In this document: positions 9,469 through 18,813 of the stretch, piece after piece
Numbering within the stretch: the stretch's first letter is position 1
Layout: every line of letters starts with the position of its first letter
DNA from: Streptomyces capitiformicae
Lineage (GTDB): Bacteria > Actinomycetota > Actinomycetes > Streptomycetales > Streptomycetaceae
Reading direction: 5' to 3'
Length of the DNA: 64,000 bases
Assembly: GCF_002214185.1 (NCBI RefSeq)
Contig: NZ_CP022161.1
Coordinates: forward strand, 2,045,767 to 2,109,766
The notes under the pieces: generated by a model
What the model was told of the DNA's origin: nothing
What the model saw: the letters and a program-made list of their open reading frames with translations, nothing else
Database searches by the model: none
Program-made: the position numbers and the translations under genes

Positions 9469-10449
9469 CTAGAGCCAGCCCCGGCGTACGGCCTCGGCCC
9501 CCGCCTCGAAGCGGCTCTGTGCGTTCAGCCGCTTCATGAGGTCGGACATCAGCCGTCGGATCGTACGCACGGAGAGGCCCAGTTTGCGGGCGATCCCCTG
9601 ATCCGTCATCCCGTCGGAGAGCAGTTTCAGCAGAACGCGGTCCCGTTCGCTCGCCTCGTTCTCCGTCGCCGGGCGGCTGCCCTCGCCCAGCGGCACGCCC
9701 TGCGCCCAGACCAGCTCGAAGAGCTCCGCGAGGGCCCGTACGACTCCGTGATAGCGGATGACGAGGGCGCCCTGGCGGCTGTCCTCGGAGTTCACGGGCA
9801 CGACGGCGACCTCACGATCGCAGATGATCATCCGCATGGGGAGCGTGGGGACGGTGCGCACCTGACCGCCCATGGAGGTGAGCCAGGTGGCGTACTCGGA
9901 GGTGGCGTAGTCGTTGCGGACGCTGTCGAGGTACAGGGACCGCATCCGTACGCCCCGGCCGAAGGACTCCTCGTCCAGCGGGCGGGCCGACTCCAGACCG
10001 GCCGCGCTCACGGCGCCGCCCGGCGTGAAGGTGCAGACCTCGTGCACGGCGTCCCGCGACAACTGCTCCAGCCGGGTGCGGACGGCGTGCACGCCGACCA
10101 GATGCTCGGCGCCCCCGGTGTGACGCAGGCCCAGCGCGGCGTACTCGGCGGTGAGTTCGGCGACGGTGGCCTGCTGCCTCGTCAAGTGGGCGCGCTCGGT
10201 GTCCAGTTCGGCCTCGCGGCGGCGCAGCGCCGGCCTGAGGACGGTCTCCGGGTTCATCGGCAGGAACGTGGTGTCCGTGACCGGGCTGAGCAGGGACAGG
10301 TCCGCGAGCCGGCCCACGGCCGCCTTCACGTCCTGTTCGGGGAGGTCTGTGTACTGCTGGATCTCCTCAAGGGTCCGGGACGGGTTGGCGAGGAGACTCC
10401 GGTAGACACGGAGGGCCTGAAGGTCCGACTCCAAAAACTCGTCCAGCAT
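9469..10449 (-). CDS. LuxR-type transcriptional regulator with TrmB-like N-terminus
   Basis: A 326-residue protein. The N-terminal 70 residues (RVYRSLLANPSRTLEEIQQY, EQDVKAAVGRLADLSLLSPV) form a winged-helix/TrmB-like domain. A coiled segment around residues 85-115 and a PLD-like ligand region follow. The C-terminal helix-turn-helix, from about residue 260 (ERDRVLLKLLSDGMTDQGIA, KLGLSVRTIRRLMSDLM), is of LuxR/GerE type. This layout is common in Streptomyces orphan regulators. The ATG at 10449 was chosen because GGGAGGT and AGGGGA precede it. No sensor kinase is nearby. Its target is unknown; the small exported protein next to it is a candidate. Confidence 0.88.
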   Translation of the reverse strand: MLDEFLESDLQALRVYRSLLANPSRTLEEIQQYTDLPEQDVKAAVGRLADLSLLSPVTDTTFLPMNPETVLRPALRRREAELDTERAHLTRQQATVAELTAEYAALGLRHTGGAEHLVGVHAVRTRLEQLSRDAVHEVCTFTPGGAVSAAGLESARPLDEESFGRGVRMRSLYLDSVRNDYATSEYATWLTSMGGQVRTVPTLPMRMIICDREVAVVPVNSEDSRQGALVIRYHGVVRALAELFELVWAQGVPLGEGSRPATENEASERDRVLLKLLSDGMTDQGIARKLGLSVRTIRRLMSDLMKRLNAQSRFEAGAEAVRRGWL

Positions 10450-10742
10450 GTCTGTCCCCTTACCTCCCTTTTCGCGGAAGCGAATTCCAGTTCGATCAGT
10501 GCGGGTTTGGCAGAGTATCCGAGATCTTGGCAGCACAGTGCCATGGCTGAATGCGGCCAGTCGTCAACTCTGGCGTACGGGAAGTTCCCAAGCCGAAGAT
10601 CGTGGCGCGGCGAACCGGAGGGGGCGGATGTCACGGGGGTGCACCCGCCCTCTCCGCGGAGAGTCCCGTCAAGCCCTGCCTCCGTCCTCGCTTCCGGCGA
10701 AACCCATGGGTCCGCCAAGCGTCCGTTGAGTAACGTCTGTGC

Positions 10743-11219
10743 ATGCGCGAGGAGTTGCGGGTGGCGGCCTACGCCGTATGCGTACGCGACGGGCAGCTGC
10801 TGCTGGCCCGCTGGGTGTCCAGAGAGGGCTTCAAACGCTGGACCCTGCCCGGCGGCGGCATGGACCACGGCGAGGACCCCTACGACACGGTCGTCCGCGA
10901 GGTCGAGGAGGAGACCGGCTACGAGGTGGAGCCGACCACCCTCCTCGGCATCGACTCCATCAAACGCGACTACCCCCGCCGCCTCGGCGCCCGAGCCGAC
11001 TTCCACGGCCTGCGCATCCTCTACGAGGCCCACATCACCGCAGGCACCCTCCGCCACGAAACGAACGGCTCCACGGACATGGCCGCCTGGCACCCCTTGG
11101 AGGAGGTCCCGAACCTGGACCGCGTGGGCTTGGTGGACGCAGGCCTGACCCTGTGGCGAGAACGACCGCAGAACGGCCACCTGACACTTCCGGTGGACAC
11201 GGAAGGGGCGCGGGGCTGA
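10743..11219 (+). CDS. NUDIX hydrolase
   Basis: A 158-residue protein with a complete Nudix box at residues 39-61: GMDHGEDPYDTVVREVEEET followed by G, which gives the G-x5-E-x7-REVxEExG signature that binds Mg2+ and splits nucleoside diphosphate-linked compounds. The N-terminus ELRVAAYAVCVRDGQLLLAR is the usual first strand pair. The substrate cannot be told from sequence. It is divergent from the LuxR-type gene. Its end runs into a dispersed repeat starting GGGGCGCGGGGCTGA, which supplies the stop codon. Confidence 0.92.
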   Translation: MREELRVAAYAVCVRDGQLLLARWVSREGFKRWTLPGGGMDHGEDPYDTVVREVEEETGYEVEPTTLLGIDSIKRDYPRRLGARADFHGLRILYEAHITAGTLRHETNGSTDMAAWHPLEEVPNLDRVGLVDAGLTLWRERPQNGHLTLPVDTEGARG

Positions 11220-11559
11220 GTCGATTTGCGGCTCCGCCGCGTGGGCGAGACAAGCCACAACGAACCCGCAGCCATCACACTCCCCAAGCCCCTACGGCGA
11301 ACAGGTCTGTTACCCCGCCACATGAACGGTGATTGACTACTTCCCCTCGGTTCTCATTACGTCCGGCAATCCCCAGCGGAAGGGCCCCGTACGCAAAGAT
11401 CCACGTACGGTGATCGGCGCCCTCCGTTGCCGCCTCGTTAACGTCCAGGCCACCCCGACTGCCAAGCATCCAGTACGAGCGGGAAACCCTCCACGGCCAA
11501 CCACCGCGGAGCGGGCCCGTGACCACTGCCGAAGCGTTCGCACTCGGGGAGACCGCGCC
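11205..11559. repeat. Dispersed repeat (family A variant) and 300-base leader before the metallophosphoesterase
   Basis: From 11205 the sequence GGGGCGCGGGGCTGAGTCGA then TTTGCGGCTCCGCCGCGTG matches a repeat seen again at 31743 and 47881. The remainder to 11559 has no gene. It is slightly less GC-rich and ends in GGGGAGA, the ribosome-binding site of the next gene. I see no clear promoter. Confidence 0.6.
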
Positions 11560-13329
11560 ATGTCGCGCATACGCTCAGTCGCTGCCGCCGCCACCAACCC
11601 GGACCGCCGGGCCCTCCTCGCCGCCACCGGCGCGGTGGGCCTCTCGGCGGGCATCGGATTCGCCCTGCGGCCGGAGACCGACGCCCCGGCCGCCACCACC
11701 ACCGCCGCCGACCGGGCGGCCACCGTGTCGCTGTCGAACCGCGAGGCCCCGGCCGCCCCGCTCACGCCGTACACACGAGGCACGACCCTCACCTCGGTCG
11801 CCGCCCCCCGCAACTCCTCCGGCTACCGCCGCCTCGGCGACGGCCCGGCCTGGAACCGGGTCGTACGCGGCGATCTCGCGACACCCAAGTCGGGCCGCGA
11901 GACACGCCGTACGACGCTCGCGTCCTTCGTGCAGTTCACCGACCTGCACGTCGTCGACGTCCAGCACCCGCTGCGCTACGAGTATCTGCGTGCCCAGACC
12001 GCCAGCGCCTGGCGCCCGCAGGAGGCACTGTCCGTGGCCGGCGCGGTCTCGCTCGTCGAGCGGGTCAACGCGCTGCGCGGAGCGCCCGTCACCGGTTCGC
12101 CGCTGCACTTCGTGATGACGACCGGCGACAACACCGACAACAACTCCAAGACGGAACTGGACTGGTTCCTGAAGGTGATGAGCGGTGGCCGCATCACCCC
12201 CAACTCCGGTGACCCGCGCCGCTACGAGGGCGTCCAGAACAGCGGCCTCAAGCTCTACTGGCAGCCCGACGCGGCCCTGCGCGACGCCGACAAGCAGCTC
12301 GGCTTCCCGCACCTCGAGGGCTTCCTGGACGCCGCGATCCGCGAGGTCAACAGCCCCGGCCTGAACGTGCCCTGGTACTCCACGGTCGGCAACCACGACT
12401 CCCTCCCCGGCGGCTGCTACGCCCCCGGCGACTCCTTCTTCGCCGACTTCGCGGTCGGCGGCAAGAAGCTGATGACCCTGGACGAGCAGGTCGGAAAGGC
12501 GATCTGGGACAACGTCAAGAGCGGCGGCGACCCCCGGGGCACCGAGTGGAAGGAGCTCGTCAAGTCCCAGGCGAGGAAGATGCGTTCGGTCACCCCGGAC
12601 GAGAACCGCGCTCCCTTCACGCCCATGGAGTACCTGAAGGCCCACCTGGACCCGGCCCACCGCGGCTACGGCCCCGTCGGCCACGGCTACTCCCAGGCCA
12701 ACCTCGATGCCGGCACCCAGTACTACGCCTTCCGTATCGCCGACGACGTCATCGGCATCAGCCTCGACTCCACCGACCCCGGCGGCCACTACGAGGGCTC
12801 GCTGGGCACGGCCCAGCTCTCCTGGCTGGACCGTACGCTGAAGGAGGCGGCCAAGGACGGTTCGTACGCGGTCCTCTTCAGCCACCACACCAGCAAGTCG
12901 ATGCGCAACCTGAACAAGGACCCGGCGCGTCCGAAGGAGGCCCGGCACGGCGGCGACGAGGTCCTGGCCCTGCTCGGCCGCCACCGCAACGTGCTGGCCT
13001 GGGTCAACGGCCACAGCCACCGCAACCGCATCACCCCGCACTCGTCCGCGAACGGCGGCTCGTTCTGGGAGATCTCCACGGCCTCCCACATCGACTTCCC
13101 GCAGTTGGCCCGGGTGATCGAGCTGGTGGACAACAAGGACGGCACGATCTCCCTGTTCACCACCCTGATCGAGTCGGCGGCCCCGCACGCCACGGACTTC
13201 TCGGACCTCTCGCAGACCGGCCTCGCGGCCCTCTACCGGGAGCTCTCCTTCAACGCCCCCGGCCGCCGCGACACCCTCACCGGCACCCCCGGCGACCGCA
13301 ACACGGAACTGGTGCTCCGAAAGGGCTGA
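11560..13329 (+). CDS. Exported metallophosphoesterase (TIGR03767-like)
   Basis: A 589-residue calcineurin-fold phosphoesterase. All metal-binding blocks are visible: FTDLHVVD (DxH), TTGDNTDN (GDxxD), STVGNHDS (GNHD), LFSHHTSKS and VNGHSHRN (GHxH). The N-terminus NPDRRALLAATGAVGLSAGI has arginines followed by a hydrophobic stretch, a Tat-like export signal, so it probably acts outside the membrane or at the cell surface. The ATG at 11560 has GGGGAGA seven bases upstream. The substrate is unknown; phosphate esters are likely. Followed at about 110 bases by another exported enzyme. Confidence 0.88.
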   Translation: MSRIRSVAAAATNPDRRALLAATGAVGLSAGIGFALRPETDAPAATTTAADRAATVSLSNREAPAAPLTPYTRGTTLTSVAAPRNSSGYRRLGDGPAWNRVVRGDLATPKSGRETRRTTLASFVQFTDLHVVDVQHPLRYEYLRAQTASAWRPQEALSVAGAVSLVERVNALRGAPVTGSPLHFVMTTGDNTDNNSKTELDWFLKVMSGGRITPNSGDPRRYEGVQNSGLKLYWQPDAALRDADKQLGFPHLEGFLDAAIREVNSPGLNVPWYSTVGNHDSLPGGCYAPGDSFFADFAVGGKKLMTLDEQVGKAIWDNVKSGGDPRGTEWKELVKSQARKMRSVTPDENRAPFTPMEYLKAHLDPAHRGYGPVGHGYSQANLDAGTQYYAFRIADDVIGISLDSTDPGGHYEGSLGTAQLSWLDRTLKEAAKDGSYAVLFSHHTSKSMRNLNKDPARPKEARHGGDEVLALLGRHRNVLAWVNGHSHRNRITPHSSANGGSFWEISTASHIDFPQLARVIELVDNKDGTISLFTTLIESAAPHATDFSDLSQTGLAALYRELSFNAPGRRDTLTGTPGDRNTELVLRKG

Positions 13330-13442
13330 AAACGGATCAACTGCCCTGCATCCGCTCAACCTCGGCGCAGACCGACGTGTCCCCCTTCGCGACCGAACGT
13401 TCTCGGATTCACCGAGAGGACTCGAAGCGAAGGGGGAACACC

Positions 13443-14609
13443 ATGCAGGTGTCCGCACGCAAGGGGCGCGCGGGGCGCACGGGACTGGTGGCGGCCACGG
13501 CGGTGGTCGCGGCGGTGGCGCTGGCCGCCCCGGCGGCCGCGGCCGCACCCGCCCCGTCCAGAGGCGACCACAGCGCGACCCGCGAGGCCATGGACGCCAA
13601 TGTGAAGGACGGCGTCGTGGGCATCGCCCTCCAGGCGAAGGACGGCAGCGGCGTCTGGAAGGCCACCTCGGGCGTCGGCGACCTCAGGTCCGGCGCACCC
13701 CGCAACGCCCACGACCGCTTCCGCGCGGGCAGTATCACCAAGACCTTCGTGGCGACCGTCCTGCTGCAACTGGAGGCGGAGGGCCGGCTGTCCCTGGACG
13801 ACAAGGTGGAGAAGTGGCTGCCGGGCGTGGTGCGCGGCAACGGCAATGACGGCCGAAAGATCACACTCCGTCAACTCCTGAACCACACCAGCGGCATCCA
13901 CAACTACACGAGCGACAAGAATTTCCAGGAGGCGGTCTTCCTCCCGGAGGGCTTCTACAAGAACCGCTACCGCACCTGGACCCAGGAGGAGTTGGTAGCC
14001 ATCGCGATGAAGCACCAGCCGGACTTCGCCTCCGGCAGCTCATGGAACTACTCCAACACGAACTACATCCTGGCCGGCATGGTGATCGAGCAGGCCACCG
14101 GCAACCGTTACGGCGACGAGATCCGCCACCGCATCATCGAACCGCTGGCCCTGCGCGGTACGAAGATCCCCGGCACGGACCCGAAGGTGCCGTCACCGCA
14201 CAGCCGCGCGTACTCGAAACTGGCCGAGACGACGACCGGCAAGACATACGACGTCACGGAATACAACCCCTCGGCGGCCAACTCGGCGGGCGAACTGGTC
14301 TCCAGTCCTGGCGACCTGAACCGCTTCTACTCGGCACTGCTGCGCGGCAGGCTCCTGCCGCCGAAGCAACTGGCCGAGATGAAGACCACGATCAAGGTCG
14401 ACGGCAAGCGCACCGGCTACGGCCTCGGGCTCGTCGAAACGCCGCTTTCCTGCGGCATCACCGTCTGGGGCCACAGCGGCGGCATCCACGGCTCCCTCTC
14501 CGAATCCGTCACCACCACCGACGGCAGCCACTCCCTCTCCTTCAACTTCAACAGCGACTGGGCGGGCGACAGCGACGCGATCGTGGAAGCGGAGTTCTGC
14601 GGCAAGTAG
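13443..14609 (+). CDS. Secreted serine hydrolase, D-Ala-D-Ala carboxypeptidase/beta-lactamase class C type
   Basis: A 388-residue protein with a clear Sec signal peptide (residues 1-36, basic start, hydrophobic core, APAAAAAPA end). The penicillin-binding serine hydrolase motifs are present: SITK at 97-100, Y-S-N at 203-205 and H-S-G at 344-346 replacing KTG as in class C-like DD-peptidases and esterases. It is likely to trim peptidoglycan stem peptides or act as an esterase outside the cell. Length matches Streptomyces R61-type DD-carboxypeptidases. The ATG at 13443 is preceded by AGGGGG. It is followed by a strong terminator. Confidence 0.92.
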   Translation: MQVSARKGRAGRTGLVAATAVVAAVALAAPAAAAAPAPSRGDHSATREAMDANVKDGVVGIALQAKDGSGVWKATSGVGDLRSGAPRNAHDRFRAGSITKTFVATVLLQLEAEGRLSLDDKVEKWLPGVVRGNGNDGRKITLRQLLNHTSGIHNYTSDKNFQEAVFLPEGFYKNRYRTWTQEELVAIAMKHQPDFASGSSWNYSNTNYILAGMVIEQATGNRYGDEIRHRIIEPLALRGTKIPGTDPKVPSPHSRAYSKLAETTTGKTYDVTEYNPSAANSAGELVSSPGDLNRFYSALLRGRLLPPKQLAEMKTTIKVDGKRTGYGLGLVETPLSCGITVWGHSGGIHGSLSESVTTTDGSHSLSFNFNSDWAGDSDAIVEAEFCGK

Positions 14610-14657
14610 GCGAGGACCGGAGGCCTTCTCGTGTGTGTGAGGCCTTCTCGTATGTAT

Positions 14658-14692
14658 GGGGAAGGGCCGCCGAACGGTGGCGGCCCTTCCCC
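14658..14692. terminator. Bidirectional terminator after the serine hydrolase
   Basis: GGGGAAGGGCCGCC at 14658-14671 pairs perfectly with 14679-14692 (14 bp, 7-base loop). It lies between convergent genes. A near-duplicated GAGGCCTTCTCGT unit lies just before it at about 14620-14653. Confidence 0.85.
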
Positions 14693-14728
14693 TCCCCTCC
14701 TGCTGCCCCGGGTGACCGGGTTACCGAT

Positions 14729-15793
14729 TCACCGGGGAAGTACCACGACATATGCCGCCGGATCGCGGTCGCACGACGCCATCAACGCCGTACGGACGAC
14801 GGTCGCCTGCTGCTCCAGTGAGGCGCGGAGCTTTTTCGGGGTGATGTGGACGACGGTGATGCCGAGCCGCTCCAGAGTCTCGCGCTTGCGGGCGTACTCG
14901 GACCAGAGGGCGTCGTCGTCCTCCTGGCGCGGGGCGCGGGGGAGTTCCACGGCGACGGCGTGCTCGGGCCAGTAGGCGTCGAGGCCGCCGAGGTGAGGGC
15001 CACCGGGGAGACGGAGGTCCACGTTCCACACCGGATCGGGCAGGCCGTATTCGCGGACCATACGGTACAGATGGTCCTCCGCGATCGCCCGCCCCTCGGC
15101 GAGCAACGAGTCCACCGCGTCGACGACATGCGGACGGCTCAGCAGCCGCGCCCGCGTCAACTCCGCTACGACCGCGGTCGGTTCGGTGTGGCCACCGCGT
15201 ACCGCCTCCGCCAGCAGCCGGCGTACGGCACCGGTGTCGGAGAGTTCCGCGACCGCGTCGGCCAGGGCGCGCGGCACGGGGGCGACGGGCACGCCCGTCA
15301 CGTACGACGGGGTCGGCATGGACGGCGTACGGACGATCCGGACGCAGCCGACGGTCCGCAGCCGGCGCATGCGCGGGACCAGGACGTCGATGGCGTCCAG
15401 GGAGAGCAGTGGGGGAGCGGACGAGAACCCGTGCAGTGTCAGGGCCGCCAGGCCCGTGATCACCGCGTCCGTGTAGCGGGGCATCGCGCGGGGCTCGTCG
15501 GCGTTCGGCTGTGCCGGGACGCCGGCGGCCCTGCCGGAGGCCGTCTCGCGGAACGGGGAGCGGGCCGCGTAGGACAGCACCGCGTGCAGCCGCTCCTCGG
15601 AGGTGGCCGGGCCCGGGTGGAGCAGGTACACACCCGGGAGGATCTGCTGCCAGGGACCGCCCGGCCGGCACTGCTCGTTCATCTCGGCGGGGGTGACACC
15701 CTGCGCACGCAGCTGCGTGGCGGTCAGCACCCGGCGGTGGACGTCCGCCAGCCGGCGGAGGGGGCGGGGGGAGAGCGGGGTGTTGTGGTTCAT
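14729..15793 (-). CDS. AbiEi/DUF559-like protein with endonuclease-fold C-terminus
   Basis: A 354-residue protein. The N-terminal part (RRVLTATQLRAQGVTPAEMN, GGPWQQILPGVYLLHPG) has the wing-helix layout of AbiEi-type antitoxin and transcriptional regulator domains. The C-terminal part (LDAYWPEHAVAVEL, YARKRETLERLGITVVHITP) resembles the Vsr/DUF559 restriction-endonuclease fold, although the usual lysine after the glutamate is not evident. Such proteins are common in actinobacteria and uncharacterised. No cognate AbiEii-type toxin is adjacent. The ATG at 15793 lacks a strong ribosome-binding site; an upstream ATG near 15880 would add about 30 residues. Confidence 0.7.
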   Translation of the reverse strand: MNHNTPLSPRPLRRLADVHRRVLTATQLRAQGVTPAEMNEQCRPGGPWQQILPGVYLLHPGPATSEERLHAVLSYAARSPFRETASGRAAGVPAQPNADEPRAMPRYTDAVITGLAALTLHGFSSAPPLLSLDAIDVLVPRMRRLRTVGCVRIVRTPSMPTPSYVTGVPVAPVPRALADAVAELSDTGAVRRLLAEAVRGGHTEPTAVVAELTRARLLSRPHVVDAVDSLLAEGRAIAEDHLYRMVREYGLPDPVWNVDLRLPGGPHLGGLDAYWPEHAVAVELPRAPRQEDDDALWSEYARKRETLERLGITVVHITPKKLRASLEQQATVVRTALMASCDRDPAAYVVVLPR

Positions 15794-16093
15794 GACCGGC
15801 AGATTCCCGCGCTTCGACCGCCAGATGGCCGCTGTTACAACCCCGTCGACAAATCCGGACAAGCCCACACTAAAGTACATGCGTTCGACTGCCGATACCC
15901 GCTGGTCCGCCCACGGATCAGAAAAGGTTACGGCCCCGAATGCCCGAACTTCGTAACCTGCCCTCGCTGTGGGCAGTCGTGCCGCTGGGGCGGCACTGGT
16001 GGGCGCAGCGGCACCTCGTAGCGCCGAGTTGCGCACCCGACCCCCGCCCAGCGGCAGCAGCCGGGTACCCAACGAAACGAGGCTCAGCGGCAC
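15794..16093. repeat. Intergenic region with a dispersed repeat (family C)
   Basis: The stretch 15999-16035, read on the minus strand as TGCGCAACTCGGCGCTACGA then GGTGCCGCTGCGCCCAC, recurs at 39362-39390 and 63765-63801. The rest (15794-15998) is relatively AT-richer and probably holds the promoter of the leftward AbiEi-like gene. No gene is seen. Confidence 0.65.
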
Positions 16094-18679
16094 TTACCGC
16101 GCGGCGGCAACGTCACACGCCTGCCCCCGCAACCCCCGAGCCAGATCGTCCCGAGCCTCCAGCACCAGCCTCCGCAAGGCCGGCGCCGCCCCCTCGTGCG
16201 AGGCCAGCCACGCATCCGTCGTGTCCAACGTCGCCTGGGAATCCTGCAGCGAAGGGAACAACCCCCGCACCACATCCATCCCGATCTGGATCGACCGCTC
16301 GGCCCACACCCGCTCGATCACCTCGAAGTACTTCGCGGCATACGGCGCCACCAACCCCCGCTGCGACGGCCGCGAGAACCCCGCGATCGTCGCCTCGACG
16401 AGCGCGTTGGACAGGGCATCCGACTCCACCACCGACACCCACGCCTGCGCCTTCACCGCCTCCGACGGCCGCGCCGCCAGGCACCGCACCTGATGCCGCT
16501 TCCCGGAAGCCGTGTCGTCACGCGCCAGCTCCGCCGCCAACACCCCCTCGTCGGCGACCCCGTACGTGGCCAGCGGCTCCAGGAACGCCCACCGCAGCTC
16601 CTGATCCACCTCCAGCCCGTCGATCGTCTCGGTCCCGGCCAACAGCCCCTGCAGGACCCCCAGATCGGCCTCACTCGAAGCCACCGACGCGAAGAACCGG
16701 GCCCATGTCAGCTGATGCTGACTCCCCGCCTCCGCCGCCCGCAGCTCCCGCAGCGCCCCCTCCGCCAACAGCCGCCCACCGGTCTCCCGCCAGGCAGGCG
16801 CCGCGTAGTACGTGAGCGCCGAGTTCGCCCACGCGTGCAGCATCTGCAGCACCCCGATGTCGGACTCCCGCCCCGCGAACCGCAGCACCAGATCGACGAA
16901 GTCCCGCGCCGGCAGCAGCGCGTCCCGGGTCATGTTCCACAGCGCCGACCAGCACAGCGCCCGCGCCAGCGGATCGGAGACCTCCCCGAGCCCGGCCCGC
17001 AACGTGTCCAACGACCCCGCGTCGAACCGGATCTTGCAGTACGTCAGGTCGTCGTCGTTGACCAGCACCAGCTCGGGCGCCTCGGCCCCGACCAGCTCAC
17101 CGACGACCGTACGCGCCCCGTCGACATCCACCTCGGCCCGCGCGTACCGCTCCAACGCGCCCCCGTCCGTACGCCGGTAGAGCCCGATCGCCACCCGATG
17201 CGGCCGCAGCTCCGGATGCGACTCGGCGGCCTCCTGCACCACCGCCAGCTCGTCGATCCGCCCCTCGGTATCGAGAAGCACCTGCGGCGTAAGGGAGTTC
17301 ACGCCCGCCGTCTGCAGCCACGCCCGCGACCAAGCCGCCATGTCCCGCCCGCTGGTCTCCTCCAGGACCGACAGCAGATCGCCGAGCCGCGTGTTGCCGT
17401 ACGCGTTCCGCTTGAAGTAGCGCCGCGCGCCCTCCAGGAAGGCATCGCGCCCCACGTACGCCACCAGCTGCTTCAGCACGGAAGCACCCTTGGCGTACGT
17501 GATCCCGTCGAAGTTGAGCTTGGCGTCCTCCAGGTCACGGATGTCGGCCGTGATGGGGTGGGTGGAGGGCAGCTGGTCGGCCCGGTACGCCCAGGACTTG
17601 CGGTTGTTGGCGAAGGTGATCCACCCGTCGGTGAAGCGGGTCGCCTCGACCATCGAGAAGGAGCCCATGAAGTCCGCGAAGGACTCCTTCAGCCACAGGT
17701 CGTCCCACCACACCATGGTCACGAGGTCGCCGAACCACATGTGCGCCATCTCGTGCAGGATGACGTTGGCCCGCCGCTCGTACGACGCCCGCGTGACCTT
17801 GCCCCGGAAGATGAACTCCTCGCGGAACGTGACCAGCCCGGGGTTCTCCATCGCGCCGAGGTTGTACTCGGGCACGAACGCCTGGTCGTACTTCCCGAAC
17901 GGGTACGGGTAGTCGAAGTGGTCGTGGAAGAAGTCCAGGCCCTGCTTGGTGATCTCGAAGACGTCGTCGGAGTCGAAGTAGGGCGCGAGGCCCTTGCGGC
18001 ACATCGCGCCGAGCGGGATCTCCAGCCGCGCACCGTCCTCGAAGACCCGCTCGTAGGAGTCCGTGACGTAGTGGTACGGGCCCGCGACGACGGCCGTGAT
18101 GTACGTCGAGATCGGCTTGGTCTCCGCGAACCGCCACACCCCGTCGGTCTGCTCACCGACGCCGTTGCTCCACACGACCCAGCCCTCGGGTGCCCGCACC
18201 TCGAAGCGGAACGGTGCCTTGAGGTCCGGCTGCTCGAAGTTCGCGAAGACGCGGCGGCAGTCGGCCGGCTCGTACTGGGTGTACAGGTACACCTCGCCGT
18301 CCTCGGGGTCGACGAAGCGGTGCATGCCCTCGCCGGTGCGGGAGTAGGCGCACTGGGCGTCGACCACGAGCTCGTTGTCGGCGGCCAGGTCGTCGAGGAC
18401 GATCCGGGAACCGTCGAAGACCTCGCTCGGGTCCAGGTCCTTGCCGTTGAGGGAGACCGACGTCACACTCGGCGCGATCAGGTCGGCGAAGCTCGTGGCG
18501 CCGGGGTCGGCGCAGCGGAAGCGGATGGTCGTCACCGACCGGAAGGTGCGCGGTTCGTCACCGAAGTCGCCGACCGCGGAGCGCAGATCGAGAGACACCT
18601 CGTACCCGTCGACGGACAGCAGCGCGGCCCGCTCCTGGGCCTCGTCGCGGGACAGATTCTCACCGGGCACGGGCGGCAC
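16094..18679 (-). CDS. pepN: Aminopeptidase N (M1 metallopeptidase), second copy
   Basis: An 861-residue paralogue of the enzyme at 2821-5406. It keeps all catalytic motifs: GAMEN at 275-279, HEMAH at 309-313 and the distal zinc ligand E332 in WLKESFA. It differs throughout, for example an N-terminal insertion around residues 30-40 and a more divergent C-terminal ERAP1-like half. No signal peptide is visible, so it too is cytosolic. The ATG is preceded by CGAGGAGTGCC. Two full-length copies in one region suggest an old duplication with subspecialised peptide preference. Divergent from the DsbA-like gene. Confidence 0.95.
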   Translation of the reverse strand: MPPVPGENLSRDEAQERAALLSVDGYEVSLDLRSAVGDFGDEPRTFRSVTTIRFRCADPGATSFADLIAPSVTSVSLNGKDLDPSEVFDGSRIVLDDLAADNELVVDAQCAYSRTGEGMHRFVDPEDGEVYLYTQYEPADCRRVFANFEQPDLKAPFRFEVRAPEGWVVWSNGVGEQTDGVWRFAETKPISTYITAVVAGPYHYVTDSYERVFEDGARLEIPLGAMCRKGLAPYFDSDDVFEITKQGLDFFHDHFDYPYPFGKYDQAFVPEYNLGAMENPGLVTFREEFIFRGKVTRASYERRANVILHEMAHMWFGDLVTMVWWDDLWLKESFADFMGSFSMVEATRFTDGWITFANNRKSWAYRADQLPSTHPITADIRDLEDAKLNFDGITYAKGASVLKQLVAYVGRDAFLEGARRYFKRNAYGNTRLGDLLSVLEETSGRDMAAWSRAWLQTAGVNSLTPQVLLDTEGRIDELAVVQEAAESHPELRPHRVAIGLYRRTDGGALERYARAEVDVDGARTVVGELVGAEAPELVLVNDDDLTYCKIRFDAGSLDTLRAGLGEVSDPLARALCWSALWNMTRDALLPARDFVDLVLRFAGRESDIGVLQMLHAWANSALTYYAAPAWRETGGRLLAEGALRELRAAEAGSQHQLTWARFFASVASSEADLGVLQGLLAGTETIDGLEVDQELRWAFLEPLATYGVADEGVLAAELARDDTASGKRHQVRCLAARPSEAVKAQAWVSVVESDALSNALVEATIAGFSRPSQRGLVAPYAAKYFEVIERVWAERSIQIGMDVVRGLFPSLQDSQATLDTTDAWLASHEGAAPALRRLVLEARDDLARGLRGQACDVAAAR

Positions 18680-18813
18680 TCCTCGGGGCGGTGTTCAGTA
18701 TGCGGACAGGCCCGATCCTGCCATGCGCCACGGGAATGACCGGGGCGCTCCCCGGTGTTGCCGGGTTGTTGACTGGTAATCCGACCCTCTGTCACCCCTT
18801 TCCGAGGAGAACC

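Noticed and set aside
11290..11345. Possible PHO box (GTTCATG / GTTCGCC on the minus strand) near the metallophosphoesterase
   Set aside because: Only weak 11-bp periodicity, points the wrong way, and half-sites deviate from GTTCACC.
16196..18739. 847-codon frame antisense to the second pepN
   Set aside because: Same GC-shadow effect; overlaps an unambiguous M1 peptidase.
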